From NCBI RefSeq assembly GCF_027923765.1, contig NZ_AP026709.1:2537501-2601500 (forward strand): DNA of 64,000 bases, written 5' to 3'. The DNA is from Pseudodesulfovibrio nedwellii (GTDB taxonomy: Bacteria; Desulfobacterota; Desulfovibrionia; Desulfovibrionales; Desulfovibrionaceae). Position 1 is the stretch's first letter. Each line of letters begins with the position of its first letter. The notes below the pieces were generated by a model. The model was not told the origin of the DNA and made no database searches. It saw only the letters and a list, made by a program, of their open reading frames with translations. Of this stretch, positions 19,181 to 27,971 are shown piece after piece. The position numbers and the translations under genes are program-made.

Positions 19181-20062
19181 TTATTTTTTTATGTCTTTGA
19201 GCATGGTCAGAATGTCCGACCATGCCTGCTTGAGCGTTTTTGAGAGTTCACCATCTTCATATTCCGTAATGACTTGGCGATTCAACATGGCGTCGACCAC
19301 TTTTTTGTCATGGGGGAACCGTCCGATAATGGTATATCCCTTTTCAGTGCAGTATGTTTCAATTTGCTCTGAAAGCTCTGGATTAATATCCCATTTATTG
19401 ATCAGGACAGCGACCTTGGTGCGGAATCCGTCACACAGTTCAGCTACACGTTTGAGATCGTGCAGGCCGGACAGGGTGGGTTCGGTGACTGCTACGGCAA
19501 GATCGGTTCCGGCCATGGAGCTGATGACAGGGCAGCCGATGCCGGGAGCACCGTCGCACAACACCAGTTCCAGTCCCTGTTCTTCCGCCATTTCTCTCGC
19601 CCTTTGTTTGAGCAGAGTGACGAGTCGGCCTGAGTTTTCTTCACCGGGAAAGAGCTGGGCATGGACCATCTGGCCGAATCGGGTTTGCGACACATACCAT
19701 TGTCCGCAGTGTCTTTGCGGGAAATCAATCGCTTCGGTTGGGCAAAGGGCCACACAGAGCTTGCATCCTTCACACAGCATCGGGGCGACCGTGAAAAGGC
19801 CGTCCTTCTGGGTGATGGCGTTGAATCGACAGAGTTCCGCACATTGGCCGCAACCGGCACACAATTCATTGTCAATCACCGCTTCATTGCCGGACTTGAA
19901 TGATTCTTCGGTTTCATGCTTGGGATCAAGGAGTAAATGCAAGTCAGGGGCATCCACGTCTAGATCGCACAAGATTGCTTTGTCCGCGAGATGAGAGAAA
20001 GCTCCGGTAATGGAGGTTTTCCCTGCACCACCTTTACCGCTGATTATGACGATCTCATGCAT
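19181..20062 (-). CDS. MinD-superfamily P-loop ATPase with inserted ferredoxin domain (second copy)
   Basis: 293 residues from ATG 20062, preceded by AAGGAGG and overlapping the upstream stop by 8 bp. Deviant Walker A SGKGGAGKTS near 8-17, then an insert with two 4Fe-4S motifs (CAGCGQCAELC near 67-77 and CEGCKLCVALC near 97-107), then the rest of the MinD/Mrp fold (CDGAPGIGCPVISS near 170). Paralogous to the next gene. In the D. vulgaris orp system two such ATPases associate with ORP and affect cell division; the same is inferred here. Confidence 0.9.
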   Translation of the reverse strand: MHEIVIISGKGGAGKTSITGAFSHLADKAILCDLDVDAPDLHLLLDPKHETEESFKSGNEAVIDNELCAGCGQCAELCRFNAITQKDGLFTVAPMLCEGCKLCVALCPTEAIDFPQRHCGQWYVSQTRFGQMVHAQLFPGEENSGRLVTLLKQRAREMAEEQGLELVLCDGAPGIGCPVISSMAGTDLAVAVTEPTLSGLHDLKRVAELCDGFRTKVAVLINKWDINPELSEQIETYCTEKGYTIIGRFPHDKKVVDAMLNRQVITEYEDGELSKTLKQAWSDILTMLKDIKK

Positions 20063-20924
20063 GGCGTGCCTCCTTGGCTTCAACGGCTGCTGTCCGCATG
20101 TTTTCGCGCAGGGCGGTGAAGGTTGATTCCAGCGGCTTCAGAGCCTTGGCGATAACCTCTCCTTTGGAATAGGCTTCGGCCACTTCGCGGGAATAGGGAA
20201 TTTCGGCCCATACGGGAATGTCGTTGTCCCGACAGAATTCCTGCACGGTGTTGTCGCCAATCCCAGCTCGGTTGATGACCGCGCCCATGGGTTTGCCCAT
20301 AGGTTTGAATGCTTCCCAAGCGAGTTTGAAATCATGGAATCCGAAAGGTGTGGGTTCCGTGACGAGCACTATGCAGTCAGCGTCCATGACAGCGGCGATG
20401 GCCGGGCAACTTACGCCGGGAGGGGCATCGATGAGGATGTCGCCTTTGGCGCTAAGTGCCGGAAACTCGGTACGAATTTGCCTCATAAGTGGAGGGCTCA
20501 TTGCTTCGCCTATACGGAGGCGTCCCATGATGAATGTGTTGCCGTCCGTCGTGCCCCGGCATATTTCACCGAGTTCCCGTTTTCCGGGAGTAAGTGCGCC
20601 TTCCGGGCAGACTTCAAGACAAGCTCCGCATCCGTGGCACATTTCCGGGAAGGTGAGCAGAGTGTCGGCCATGATAGTTATTGCTTTGAATTGGCAAATG
20701 TCGGCACAGGCCCGGCACTTGGTGCATTTGTCTTCGTCGGCCTCGGGCACCTCAATGTACGCCTTCTGGATGTCGTCCAGTTCAGGCTTCAGGAAGAGAT
20801 GCAAATTCGGTTCTTCGACGTCCAAATCCACCAGAGTGATGGGAGAGTCCCACAAGGCGGCCAGGGATGACGCCATTGTCGTCTTACCCGTGCCGCCTTT
20901 GCCGCTGGCTACGGCGTAGATCAC
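20055..20924 (-). CDS. MinD-superfamily P-loop ATPase with inserted ferredoxin domain (first copy)
   Basis: 289 residues. Deviant Walker A SGKGGTGKTTMA near 7-18, switch region LVDLDVEEPNLHLFL near 31, two 4Fe-4S motifs in an insert (CTKCRACADIC near 66-76 and CHGCGACLEVC near 95-105), then DAPPGVSCPAIAAV near 168 and LVTEPTPFGFHD near 190. Pairs with the adjacent paralogue, probably as a heterodimer that uses Fe-S clusters and ATP to act on a metal cofactor or on ORP. Its start overlaps the stop of the DUF134 fusion gene by 4 bp. Confidence 0.9.
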   Translation of the reverse strand: MIYAVASGKGGTGKTTMASSLAALWDSPITLVDLDVEEPNLHLFLKPELDDIQKAYIEVPEADEDKCTKCRACADICQFKAITIMADTLLTFPEMCHGCGACLEVCPEGALTPGKRELGEICRGTTDGNTFIMGRLRIGEAMSPPLMRQIRTEFPALSAKGDILIDAPPGVSCPAIAAVMDADCIVLVTEPTPFGFHDFKLAWEAFKPMGKPMGAVINRAGIGDNTVQEFCRDNDIPVWAEIPYSREVAEAYSKGEVIAKALKPLESTFTALRENMRTAAVEAKEARHA

Positions 20925-21937
20925 TTGTTGCCCCCGGACTGTGCATTGGCGTTGTCAGCCATGGGAACTTCACCGTTCTTGAATTTTTCAACAGCTTCGC
21001 CCACGGTCATGCCATCTACATCCTGACCGATTTTGATGCCGGCAGCCTGCAGGGCAGTGAAGGCCTTGGGACCGACATAGCCGGTCAGGAGCACCTGAGC
21101 ACCGGCGTTGGCAACATTTTCGGCAGCCTGGATTCCGGCACCCTGAGCCATGGCTTGGGAAGAACCGTTGTCCACGTATTCGACGTTCATGGTTTCGAGG
21201 TCAACGATGACGAATCCGCCTGCGCGGCCAAAACGGGGATCAACTTTGTCGTTCAGGGTCGGTCCATCACTGGTAACTGCAATTTTTTTCACGGTAATAT
21301 CCTTGAATTGTTGTGTTGTATTAGCTTGTTGAGGAGTATTGTCGGTTCCCATGGCTCGGCCCATGCCAGCGTTACCGCCGCCCATGCCTTGACCGCCCAT
21401 TCCGCGGCCTCCGCCGCCCATTCCACGGCCCTGACCTTGACCTTGGCCCATTCCTCGACCCTGACCGCCTACGCAGCGCCCCTGGCCAGTCTTGCGACCT
21501 TGGCCTTGACCTCCGCCCTGGCCACCCATGCATCGTCCGCCGCCTCCGGCTCCTGATCCATTTCCATTCATACCTGGCATAGCTTCTTCTCCATCAGTTG
21601 TGGACGAGTCGTCCGCTTGCATTTTGGGGCAAGATGCCCCTTTACAGGCGAGGGTGTAATGGCCGCCTTCGATGCGAATGGCGAGTCCGTTGGTCAACGC
21701 ATTAGCGACGATAGACCTGGCTGCGCAGAGGATTCGTCCGAAGGTGGCGCGGGAAACCCCCATCGCCTTGGCCCCATCCATCTGAGAGAGGCCTTCGGCG
21801 TCCGCAAGGCGAAGCGCTTCGAGGTCTTCAAAGGTGATTGTGGCGTTCTTCAGTTTCTGCATGGGAATCCCTTGCGGCTTGTAATAAGTCGCGTCGGGTT
21901 CCTGTTGCACCATCCGCCGTTTTTTTCGTCTTCCCAT
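20921..21937 (-). CDS. DUF134 DNA-binding domain fused to NifX-like domain
   Basis: 338 residues, first gene of the operon. Residues ~1-105 are the DUF134 predicted HTH family (LEALRLADAEGLSQMDGAKA near 40, then GVSRATFGRIL). A low-complexity Gly/Gln/Arg/Met linker runs from about 128 to 195, with repeated GRGMG and GQG units and some Cys. Residues ~215-330 are a NifX/NifB-like cofactor-binding domain (KIAVTSDGPTLNDKVDPRFG near 218). It may sense an Fe-S or Mo-type cofactor and repress its own operon; a palindrome 68 bp upstream supports this. The usual regulator of D. vulgaris orp is sigma-54-dependent, so this would be a different control. Confidence 0.85.
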   Translation of the reverse strand: MGRRKKRRMVQQEPDATYYKPQGIPMQKLKNATITFEDLEALRLADAEGLSQMDGAKAMGVSRATFGRILCAARSIVANALTNGLAIRIEGGHYTLACKGASCPKMQADDSSTTDGEEAMPGMNGNGSGAGGGGRCMGGQGGGQGQGRKTGQGRCVGGQGRGMGQGQGQGRGMGGGGRGMGGQGMGGGNAGMGRAMGTDNTPQQANTTQQFKDITVKKIAVTSDGPTLNDKVDPRFGRAGGFVIVDLETMNVEYVDNGSSQAMAQGAGIQAAENVANAGAQVLLTGYVGPKAFTALQAAGIKIGQDVDGMTVGEAVEKFKNGEVPMADNANAQSGGNK

Positions 21938-21973
21938 AGTCCCTCTTTCATATGAACAAATGTTGAAGTGACC

Positions 21974-22018
21974 ATACGCTCATAAAAGTCGTCGTCAAGC
22001 GAAATGAGCATATGCTCA
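21974..22018. promoter_or_regulatory. Candidate operator for the DUF134 regulator
   Basis: Perfect 14-bp palindrome TGAGCATATGCTCA at 22005-22018, with a further half-site match ATACGCTCA at 21974-21982. Both lie upstream of the DUF134-NifX gene, where an autoregulatory site would be expected. The divergent gene at 22131 could also be affected. Confidence 0.5.
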
Positions 22019-22130
22019 AAAAAATATCAGTAATGTTGTAAAATCCCTCTGAGAGTTGTGCGGTGGGTATCTATTTATTCTGTAATAGAATATGTTATGA
22101 TGGAAAAAAATAAGAATGCAGGTTCGTAAT

Positions 22131-22880
22131 ATGAAAAAATCATGTTTTTTGAGTATATTACTCTTTTTATTTTTGTTCTGTGCATCTGCGTACGGAACAG
22201 AATTAAAAGAGGTTTATTCAGCGGGCCCGGAGTGGGAGACCTTTACGCATAGGGATGGAACCGGGCTGTACCATGAGGTTCTTCGAGAGGTCTTTTCTCT
22301 ATATGGAATTTCCGTGAAGCATGAATATGTTCCCACAAATCGGGGGGACGAACTGGTTCTTGCTGGATTAGCAGATATGATGACCTGCGATGACAAGGCG
22401 ACAAGCGATCAGTTACATATGTCCCGGTATCCTTTGTACGTGGACAAGTATTATGCATTTTTCAGGAAAGAGCTTGTCGGCCCATGGCGCGGAGTAGATA
22501 CCCTGCGAGGCAAGGATGTTGCCTGCCAGTTGGGATATTATCATGAATGGGATTTCCCTGTGCCTGTGCACATTCGAGACATGTCGTCAGGCGTTAAGTG
22601 TTTGCAAATGGTTTTGCTTGAGCGGTCAGATTTTTACGTGGACGATATGCTGTTCATTGAAGACTCCATTGAAAAGTCAGGTCTTTCTTTCAACCGTCTT
22701 GACTATGATGCGCAAGAAGTAGGCGTCAGATCGTATCATCCGATTTTTAATGATACGGAACGTGGGCAGGCGGTCATGCAGTTGTTTGATGAAGGAATGT
22801 TTGCTTTACACAAGACGGGAAAACTCAAGCTCATCTATGAAAAATGGGGACATGATTACCCTGATTTCGACAGCTTTTGA
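22131..22880 (+). CDS. Periplasmic solute-binding protein, family 3-like
   Basis: 249 residues from ATG 22131; the frame also opens at 22116. Signal peptide SCFLSILLFLFLFCASAYG near 4-22, then SBP_bac_3-type sequence: GTGLYHEVLREVFSLYGI near 44, LADMMTCDD near 79, and a C-terminal helix KTGKLKLIYEKWG near 232. Stand-alone binding proteins of this group are common in Desulfovibrionaceae, often without permeases, and may act as sensors or feed distant transporters. The ligand is unknown. The stop overlaps the frame upstream of the PACE gene, and these may be co-transcribed. Confidence 0.8.
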   Translation: MKKSCFLSILLFLFLFCASAYGTELKEVYSAGPEWETFTHRDGTGLYHEVLREVFSLYGISVKHEYVPTNRGDELVLAGLADMMTCDDKATSDQLHMSRYPLYVDKYYAFFRKELVGPWRGVDTLRGKDVACQLGYYHEWDFPVPVHIRDMSSGVKCLQMVLLERSDFYVDDMLFIEDSIEKSGLSFNRLDYDAQEVGVRSYHPIFNDTERGQAVMQLFDEGMFALHKTGKLKLIYEKWGHDYPDFDSF

Positions 22881-22936
22881 TATTCGGTATTTCAAGTCAT
22901 GGACAACCGTATGATGCCGGTGTAGTGACCTGCCCC

Positions 22937-23377
22937 ATGCGTACTCAAGCAGACAGGCTTCGCCACACTATTATGTTTGAAGTCATAGGACTTCTCACTT
23001 GCACTCCACTTGCTTCTTGGATCCTTCAACGGGATCTTATTAAGGTGGGGACTATGTCCATGATCATTTCGTTGACAGCCATGGGCTGCAATTATCTGTT
23101 CAATATCGCTTTCGACCATTTGCTCATCAAATTAGGCCGTCGGGTGAATGATCGTCCACCGTGGCTCAGGGCCGTTCATGCCGTGAGTTTTGAGGCCAGC
23201 CTATTGACTATCACCGTTCCATTTGTGGCCTGGTGGTTGAATCTTTCCCTATGGGCTGCGTTTGTTACGGACATCGGCTTTGCTCTTTTCTTTTTGGTCT
23301 ATGCCTATCTATATAATTGGGCTTATGATGTTATCTTTCCCATGCCCGCAGATGACCCTCAACCCGTTATTCGGTAG
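22937..23377 (+). CDS. PACE-family efflux transporter
   Basis: 146 residues from ATG 22937. Four membrane helices arranged as two bacterial-transmembrane-pair repeats: RLRHTIMFEVIGLLTCTPLASW near 6-27 and PWLRAVHAVSFEASLLTITVPFVAWW near 74-99. This is the layout of Proteobacterial Antimicrobial Compound Efflux proteins such as AceI, which export chlorhexidine and short-chain diamines. The conserved acidic residue of helix 1 (FE at ~15) is present. The start was chosen because family similarity begins here. LysE follows 15 bp later, so two small exporters sit together. Confidence 0.85.
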   Translation: MRTQADRLRHTIMFEVIGLLTCTPLASWILQRDLIKVGTMSMIISLTAMGCNYLFNIAFDHLLIKLGRRVNDRPPWLRAVHAVSFEASLLTITVPFVAWWLNLSLWAAFVTDIGFALFFLVYAYLYNWAYDVIFPMPADDPQPVIR

Positions 23378-23392
23378 CCCGGAGATTCTTTT

Positions 23393-24025
23393 ATGTTTGG
23401 CACTCACGACCTCATACTGTTCATTCTTTCCGGGTTGTTGCTGAATATTACGCCGGGGCAGGACGTTTTCTATATAGTGAGCCGAGGGGCCTCCCTTGGC
23501 TGGAAGGGCGGTGTTTTGGCTGCGCTCGGCGTAGGGTCTGGGTGTTTTGTCCATGTCTTTGCCGCCGCACTCGGTCTGTCCGCTATTTTGGCGACATCCG
23601 CCACAGCGTTTACTGTCGTCAAGTATGTTGGTGCCGCGTATCTCGTTTGGATCGGGGTGAGTATGTGGTGCAAAGGGAGCGGAGATGCTGACGATGCTCA
23701 GAAAGGCGCTCTTTCCAAGCGAAAGGTTTTTTCCCAGGGTTTTTGGACGAATGCACTTAATCCCAAAGTTGCGTTGTTTTTTTTGGCTTTTCTGCCTCAG
23801 TTTGTATCAGCGGATGCCGAGTCCAAGCCGTTGGCCTTTCTCTTTCTGGGGATTTTGTTCACGATCAATGGAACCCTTATAAATATGATTTGGGCTTGGT
23901 CTGCAGCCAAGGCTTCGGATGTATTTGGCGGCGGTGGTAAGTATGTCCATTGGATTAAGCGGGCCGCTGGCACTTTGTTTATTGGTTTGGGCATTCGGCT
24001 CGCCATGGCGGACTCGGCGGGGTAG
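23393..24025 (+). CDS. LysE-family translocator
   Basis: 210 residues with the RhtB/LysE signature near the start: ILSGLLLNITPGQDVFYIVSRGASLG (from ~10), then AALGVGSGCFVHVFAAALGL near 42. About six membrane helices. These proteins export amino acids or derivatives, driven by the proton gradient. GGAG lies 8 nt before the ATG. The specific substrate cannot be read from sequence. Confidence 0.9.
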   Translation: MFGTHDLILFILSGLLLNITPGQDVFYIVSRGASLGWKGGVLAALGVGSGCFVHVFAAALGLSAILATSATAFTVVKYVGAAYLVWIGVSMWCKGSGDADDAQKGALSKRKVFSQGFWTNALNPKVALFFLAFLPQFVSADAESKPLAFLFLGILFTINGTLINMIWAWSAAKASDVFGGGGKYVHWIKRAAGTLFIGLGIRLAMADSAG

Positions 24026-24055
24026 TTTTTTTTGTTGAGATAAGATGTGTAAGGA

Positions 24056-24083
24056 AGGGCCGCTTTGGAAGCGGCCTTTTTTA
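24056..24083 (+). terminator. Terminator after LysE gene
   Basis: 8-bp perfect stem GGCCGCTT / AAGCGGCC (24058-24076), loop TGG, then TTTTTT. Confidence 0.9.
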
Positions 24084-24085
24084 TT

Positions 24086-24434
24086 GTGGGATGCGCCTTT
24101 GGCGAAAGTCATTGTTGGGTGCTGAAGCACCCAAGGCTTTCCATGCCCTGCCGGGCGGGCCTTCTTTTTTGGCAGCGCCCAAAAAAGGAGCAAAAAAGGT
24201 CGCTTGCGCTAGTTTTGCCGCTCGGTGATCGGCGGCAAGAAGCTGATCATCGCGCGTAGCTTTCGGAATTGCGTTCTTTCGCTGTGCTTCAGTGCAATTT
24301 CGAACGGAGACGCTGCTGTTGCGCGTTGTCAGCTTCTACGCCTTTCGATCAAGGGCTGGGTTCGGTCTTTGTCTGTGAGAAAAACAAAGAGGGCTTTTTT
24401 CGATATTTATTCGTCTTGAAGCTTGTGTAGCTGG
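24086..24434. other. Non-coding region rich in hairpins
   Basis: No supported gene. Successive inverted repeats: TTGGGTGCT / AGCACCCAA near 24114; TTTTTTGG / CCAAAAAA-type near 24155-24185; GCAAAA / TTTTGC near 24191-24220; TTCGGAATTGC / GCAATTTCGAA (10 of 11 pairing) near 24262-24304. It leads directly into the dispersed repeat at 24435. It could be mosaic repeat debris or a structured RNA. Confidence 0.45.
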
Positions 24435-24531
24435 TAGGCGAAAAGGTTTGAGTTTCCCGCAGCCGTAGCCCGGCTATGGTGAGGACGGACTCAATCTTTT
24501 CAACGACGCAGATGCGCCGCTATCGCAAGCC
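24435..24531 (-). repeat. Dispersed ~97-bp hairpin repeat, copy A
   Basis: On the minus strand this starts GGCTTGCGATAGCGGCGCAT and continues with TCTGCGTCGTTGAAA, matching copy B at 33079-33175 along its length. The inner hairpin has the same geometry in both copies but a different stem sequence. Confidence 0.8.
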
Positions 24532-24547
24532 GACTCATGAAACAGAA

Positions 24548-24577
24548 CCCCCGGTCTCGGGGGCATGAGACCGGGGG
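24548..24577. terminator. Strong GC hairpin without clear T-run
   Basis: 11-bp perfect stem CCCCCGGTCTC / GAGACCGGGGG with loop GGGGGCAT. Too few T residues follow on either strand for a confident terminator. It lies in the non-coding stretch between LysE and the PAS-SpoIIE gene. Confidence 0.45.
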
Positions 24578-24807
24578 ATCAGGAGGTGACAGAAGGTTTG
24601 GGAAGGTGTGTCTGTATCTTTCTTCAGCGATAGTTGGGGAATCGCTTGGGATTTGCCTGTGTTGATAATTAGAATCATTCCTAAAAAGACAGATGTTGTC
24701 AATACAAAAATTGAACTTATTGAAAAGAGTGGCTCACGCCTGTAAAAAAAGGCTAGATATGGGTCAAGAAGTGCCGCATGGAATCGTTGATTAATGTTGG
24801 GGGAAAT

Positions 24808-26445
24808 ATGGTTGATGATGGTGTATCCATGAAAATCCTTTTGGATGAATTGGAAGACCTCAGAGCGCGTCAAGCTGAATGTGAAGACGAGCTGGAGGAA
24901 TATAGAGCGGGCAGGAAGGGCGCGTGTGCCGAGGTAGACCAGTTACGGGAAGCTCGGGAGAAATTGGGACTTGCCAATCTGATCGTTGAAAATTCTCCGG
25001 CAGTGCTTTTTCGGCGTAAAGCGGACGATACGTATGCCTTGGTTTACGTCTCAGAGAATGTCAGTCAGTGGGGATATTCAGCCAAAGATTTTTTGAGTGG
25101 CAAGGTTACTTTCGAGGAAATAGGTCACCCGGACGACAATCAACGTCTCCATGATGAGATTTTGCGTTATCAGGACCTTGATGTCGAAGAATATGCGCAG
25201 GAATATCGTATCAAGACCGCAGAGGGAGACACCCGTTGGGTTTCCGATGAAACGTCCATCGTACGCGATGAGGACGGCAACCGGATTTTCAATCAGGGTG
25301 TGCTCATGGATATCACCCGCCGCAAGCAGGTGGAGGAAGCCTTGACCGCCAGTGAATCCAAGTTTCGGCGGACGATTGAAGGGGCTGGTGAGGGATATTT
25401 TTTTATGGGTGGAGATTTGACCATCAAGGAAGTCAATGATGCCTATTGCAGGATGATCGGCTATGAGCGTGAGGAATTAATGGGCAGACGTCCTCACGAT
25501 TTCGCTACCCTTGAATATCAGCGTTTTCTTGAAAGTAATAAAGAACACTTTCTCAAACAAGATCACCGTCGTTTCGAAGGAAGTATGGTACACAAGGACG
25601 GCCATGTGGTGCCTGTGTTGGTCAATGCCAACACTTTGCGGACAGCGGATGGTGAATTTCTTGGCCATGTGGCTTTTGTGGCTGATCTGACCGAACAGAA
25701 AAAAGCGGTGGAGTTGGCGGGAGAAGTGCAGAAGAGCCTGCTTCCCAAAAAAGCTCCTGATATTCCCGGACTTGACGTGGCCGGGACCAGTGTCGCCAGT
25801 GAGGTCGCGGGCGGTGACTACTTCGATTATTTGGAAAGTATGGATGTCGATCATCCCGGTTTGACTGTGGCTGTGGGTGACATTTCCGGCCATGGTGTAG
25901 ATGCGGCCCTGCTCATGACCACGGCGCGGGGTTTTTTGCGTATGAGGGCATCTCAGCCTGGTACTCCCGTTCAGGTGGTGACCGAGATGAACCGTCATCT
26001 CGCCGAGGATCTGGACGGTTCAGGTCGGTTCATGACGCTGTTTTATCTTACGTTGGACACGCAAGAAAAAACAGCACGATGGGTTCGCGCTGGCCATGAT
26101 CCAGCCATGATTTATTGTCCGATTCATGACGTTTTTACGGAATTGGCCGCTGATGCAGGGTTGCCCTTGGGGGTGACGCATGAATCCTTGTATAGCGAAC
26201 AGGCCAACGATCTGCTTTCCGGGCAGATAATCGCCATCGGTACTGACGGTATTTGGGAGTCCCGGAACAGGGATGGGGAGATGTTCGGCAAGGGCCGTTT
26301 CAAGGAAGCCGTGCGCATCCATGCAGAGAGGTCTGCGCAGGAAATTTTGGATAGTGTTTTTGAAGCGGTTTATGCCTTTACTGAGGGAGCTAGGGCAGAA
26401 GATGACATAACGCTCGTTATCGTCAAATACGGCAAGGAGAATTGA
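24808..26445 (+). CDS. PAS-domain protein phosphatase (SpoIIE/RsbU type)
   Basis: 545 residues from ATG 24808, chosen because GGGGGA lies 5 nt upstream; an earlier ATG at 24778 is in frame. N-terminal coiled coil (~5-50), PAS domain near 60-175 with a PAC-like ITRRKQVEEAL end, second PAS near 185-305, then a PP2C-like SpoIIE phosphatase near 320-545: SEVAGGDYFDYLE (metal-binding Asp), VAVGDISGHGVDAALLM and the late DDITLVIVKY. Members dephosphorylate STAS anti-anti-sigma factors. The kinase-like protein at 12142 is a possible opponent, but far away. The stop overlaps the next start (TGATG). Confidence 0.9.
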   Translation: MVDDGVSMKILLDELEDLRARQAECEDELEEYRAGRKGACAEVDQLREAREKLGLANLIVENSPAVLFRRKADDTYALVYVSENVSQWGYSAKDFLSGKVTFEEIGHPDDNQRLHDEILRYQDLDVEEYAQEYRIKTAEGDTRWVSDETSIVRDEDGNRIFNQGVLMDITRRKQVEEALTASESKFRRTIEGAGEGYFFMGGDLTIKEVNDAYCRMIGYEREELMGRRPHDFATLEYQRFLESNKEHFLKQDHRRFEGSMVHKDGHVVPVLVNANTLRTADGEFLGHVAFVADLTEQKKAVELAGEVQKSLLPKKAPDIPGLDVAGTSVASEVAGGDYFDYLESMDVDHPGLTVAVGDISGHGVDAALLMTTARGFLRMRASQPGTPVQVVTEMNRHLAEDLDGSGRFMTLFYLTLDTQEKTARWVRAGHDPAMIYCPIHDVFTELAADAGLPLGVTHESLYSEQANDLLSGQIIAIGTDGIWESRNRDGEMFGKGRFKEAVRIHAERSAQEILDSVFEAVYAFTEGARAEDDITLVIVKYGKEN

Positions 26446-27848
26446 TGCGTAGATCGGTCTTTGTGATAGTCCTTGTGTTCTGTTTGGGGAGTGTGGCTTT
26501 GGCTGCGCCCACAAGTTTGGAGCGCGTTTCTCGTCACTGGACGGGTGATTTGTCAGAGATGATCACGCAGGGACGACCTGTTCGAGTTCTTGTTTCGTAC
26601 AATCAAACCAATTTTTTCCTTTCAAAAGGGGTTATGCGTGGGCTGGAAGTAGACCTCATGAATGCCTACGAGCGGTATTTGTCCAGAAGCAATCCCGGGA
26701 AAAAAATACGAATTGTTTTTTTGGCCGTTCCTTTTGATCAGTTGATCCCTGCCTTGTTGGACGGTCGTGGCGATGTTGTGGCTGCCGGTCTGACCGTCAC
26801 CAAAGAGCGAAAAAAAAGTGTGGCATTCTCACTGCCTTATCGAAAGAACATTAAGGAGATTGTGGTCGGCGGTCATCGAAGTCGGGTACTGTCGAGCTTG
26901 GATGATCTGGCAGGAAAAAGAGTTCATGTTATGGCAGGCAGCAGTTACGTCGAGCACCTGCGGTCTGTGAGCAGTTCTTTGAAAGCGCGTGGACTTGCCC
27001 CCGTGGATGTAATTGAGGCAGATCCTAATTTGGTCACTGAAGATCTTTTGGAAATGGTGGCGCGAGGTCTCATTGGGTATGCGGTGGCTGAAAATCAGTT
27101 GGCCGAGGTTTGGAAGAAAAATATGCGTGGGTTGCGACTGTTTAATGATGTCGTCATCCATTCGGGCGGAGAATTGGCGTGGGCTGTTCGGCCAGGAAAT
27201 ACCGGATTCAAGGAGAGTCTGGACGATTTTTCTCGGACGGTTCGTCAAGGGACGCTCAAAGGGAATATGTTTTATAAGCGGTACTTCGTGAATGAAGATC
27301 ATGTGCTTAATTTCAGGAATCCGTTGGCTGACGGGCGATTACAGCCCATGGCGAAATTATTTCAAAAATATGCAGAACAGTATGGCTTCGACTGGTTGAA
27401 AATTGCTGCTTTGGCATTTCAGGAGTCCGGTTTTAATCAGGATTTGAAGAGCAACAGAGGCGCGGTGGGAGTCATGCAGATCAAACCCTCCACGGCCAGT
27501 GATCCCAATGTGAACATCAAGAATATTGAGAAGTTGGAAAATAACATTCACGCCGGGGTTAAATACCTTCATTTTCTGTGCGAACGCTATTTCAAGGATG
27601 TGGACCCTGAACATCGGGTGGATTTTGCGTTGGCCGCTTACAATGCCGGCCCTGCGCGGGTCCGCGGTTTGCGTACAAAGACTGCGGAGAAGGGCTTTGA
27701 TCCAAATCTCTGGTTCGGGAACGTCGAGTGGGCAGCGTATGACATCATTGGCCATGAAACCCCGGATTATGTCGCGCATGTTCAAATATATTACGCTGCG
27801 TACAAGGCCATGTCTGATGTTTTGACCAAGCGGAATAAAGCCATGTAG
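26445..27848 (+). CDS. mltF: MltF-like membrane-bound lytic transglycosylase
   Basis: 467 residues. Start ATG 26445 overlaps the upstream TGA and has AAGGAGA 5 nt before. Signal peptide ~1-20; SBP_bac_3 domain ~45-285 (GVMRGLEVDLMNAYERYL near 61, GDVVAAGLTVTKERKKSVAF near 110); SLT catalytic domain ~305-440 with the catalytic Glu in LAFQESGFN near 325, then GAVGVMQIKPSTA and AAYNAGPARVRGLR. This is the MltF architecture: it cleaves peptidoglycan glycan strands to 1,6-anhydro ends, with the solute-binding domain as regulator. Gene symbol by architecture, not by orthology test. Confidence 0.85.
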   Translation: MRRSVFVIVLVFCLGSVALAAPTSLERVSRHWTGDLSEMITQGRPVRVLVSYNQTNFFLSKGVMRGLEVDLMNAYERYLSRSNPGKKIRIVFLAVPFDQLIPALLDGRGDVVAAGLTVTKERKKSVAFSLPYRKNIKEIVVGGHRSRVLSSLDDLAGKRVHVMAGSSYVEHLRSVSSSLKARGLAPVDVIEADPNLVTEDLLEMVARGLIGYAVAENQLAEVWKKNMRGLRLFNDVVIHSGGELAWAVRPGNTGFKESLDDFSRTVRQGTLKGNMFYKRYFVNEDHVLNFRNPLADGRLQPMAKLFQKYAEQYGFDWLKIAALAFQESGFNQDLKSNRGAVGVMQIKPSTASDPNVNIKNIEKLENNIHAGVKYLHFLCERYFKDVDPEHRVDFALAAYNAGPARVRGLRTKTAEKGFDPNLWFGNVEWAAYDIIGHETPDYVAHVQIYYAAYKAMSDVLTKRNKAM

Positions 27849-27971
27849 TTGCGACGGCGTACTTTTCGTTTTCTCAGAGACTCTCATTGGCATGAAGTCG
27901 CTTCTTCGGGTATACTGGAAATAGCCCTCCCGTTTGGAGAGGTGTTTTCATCGAAACCAAGGAGTAGAGCT

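Noticed and set aside
20055-20924. Nitrogenase NifH or nif gene cluster
   Set aside because: The MinD-like proteins carry inserted ferredoxin domains and no NifH signature; NifX-like domains here fit the orange-protein system.
24535-24873. 112-codon minus-strand frame with a hydrophobic stretch
   Set aside because: It starts inside the PAS-SpoIIE gene and has no start signal; the hydrophobic part comes from AT-rich non-coding DNA.
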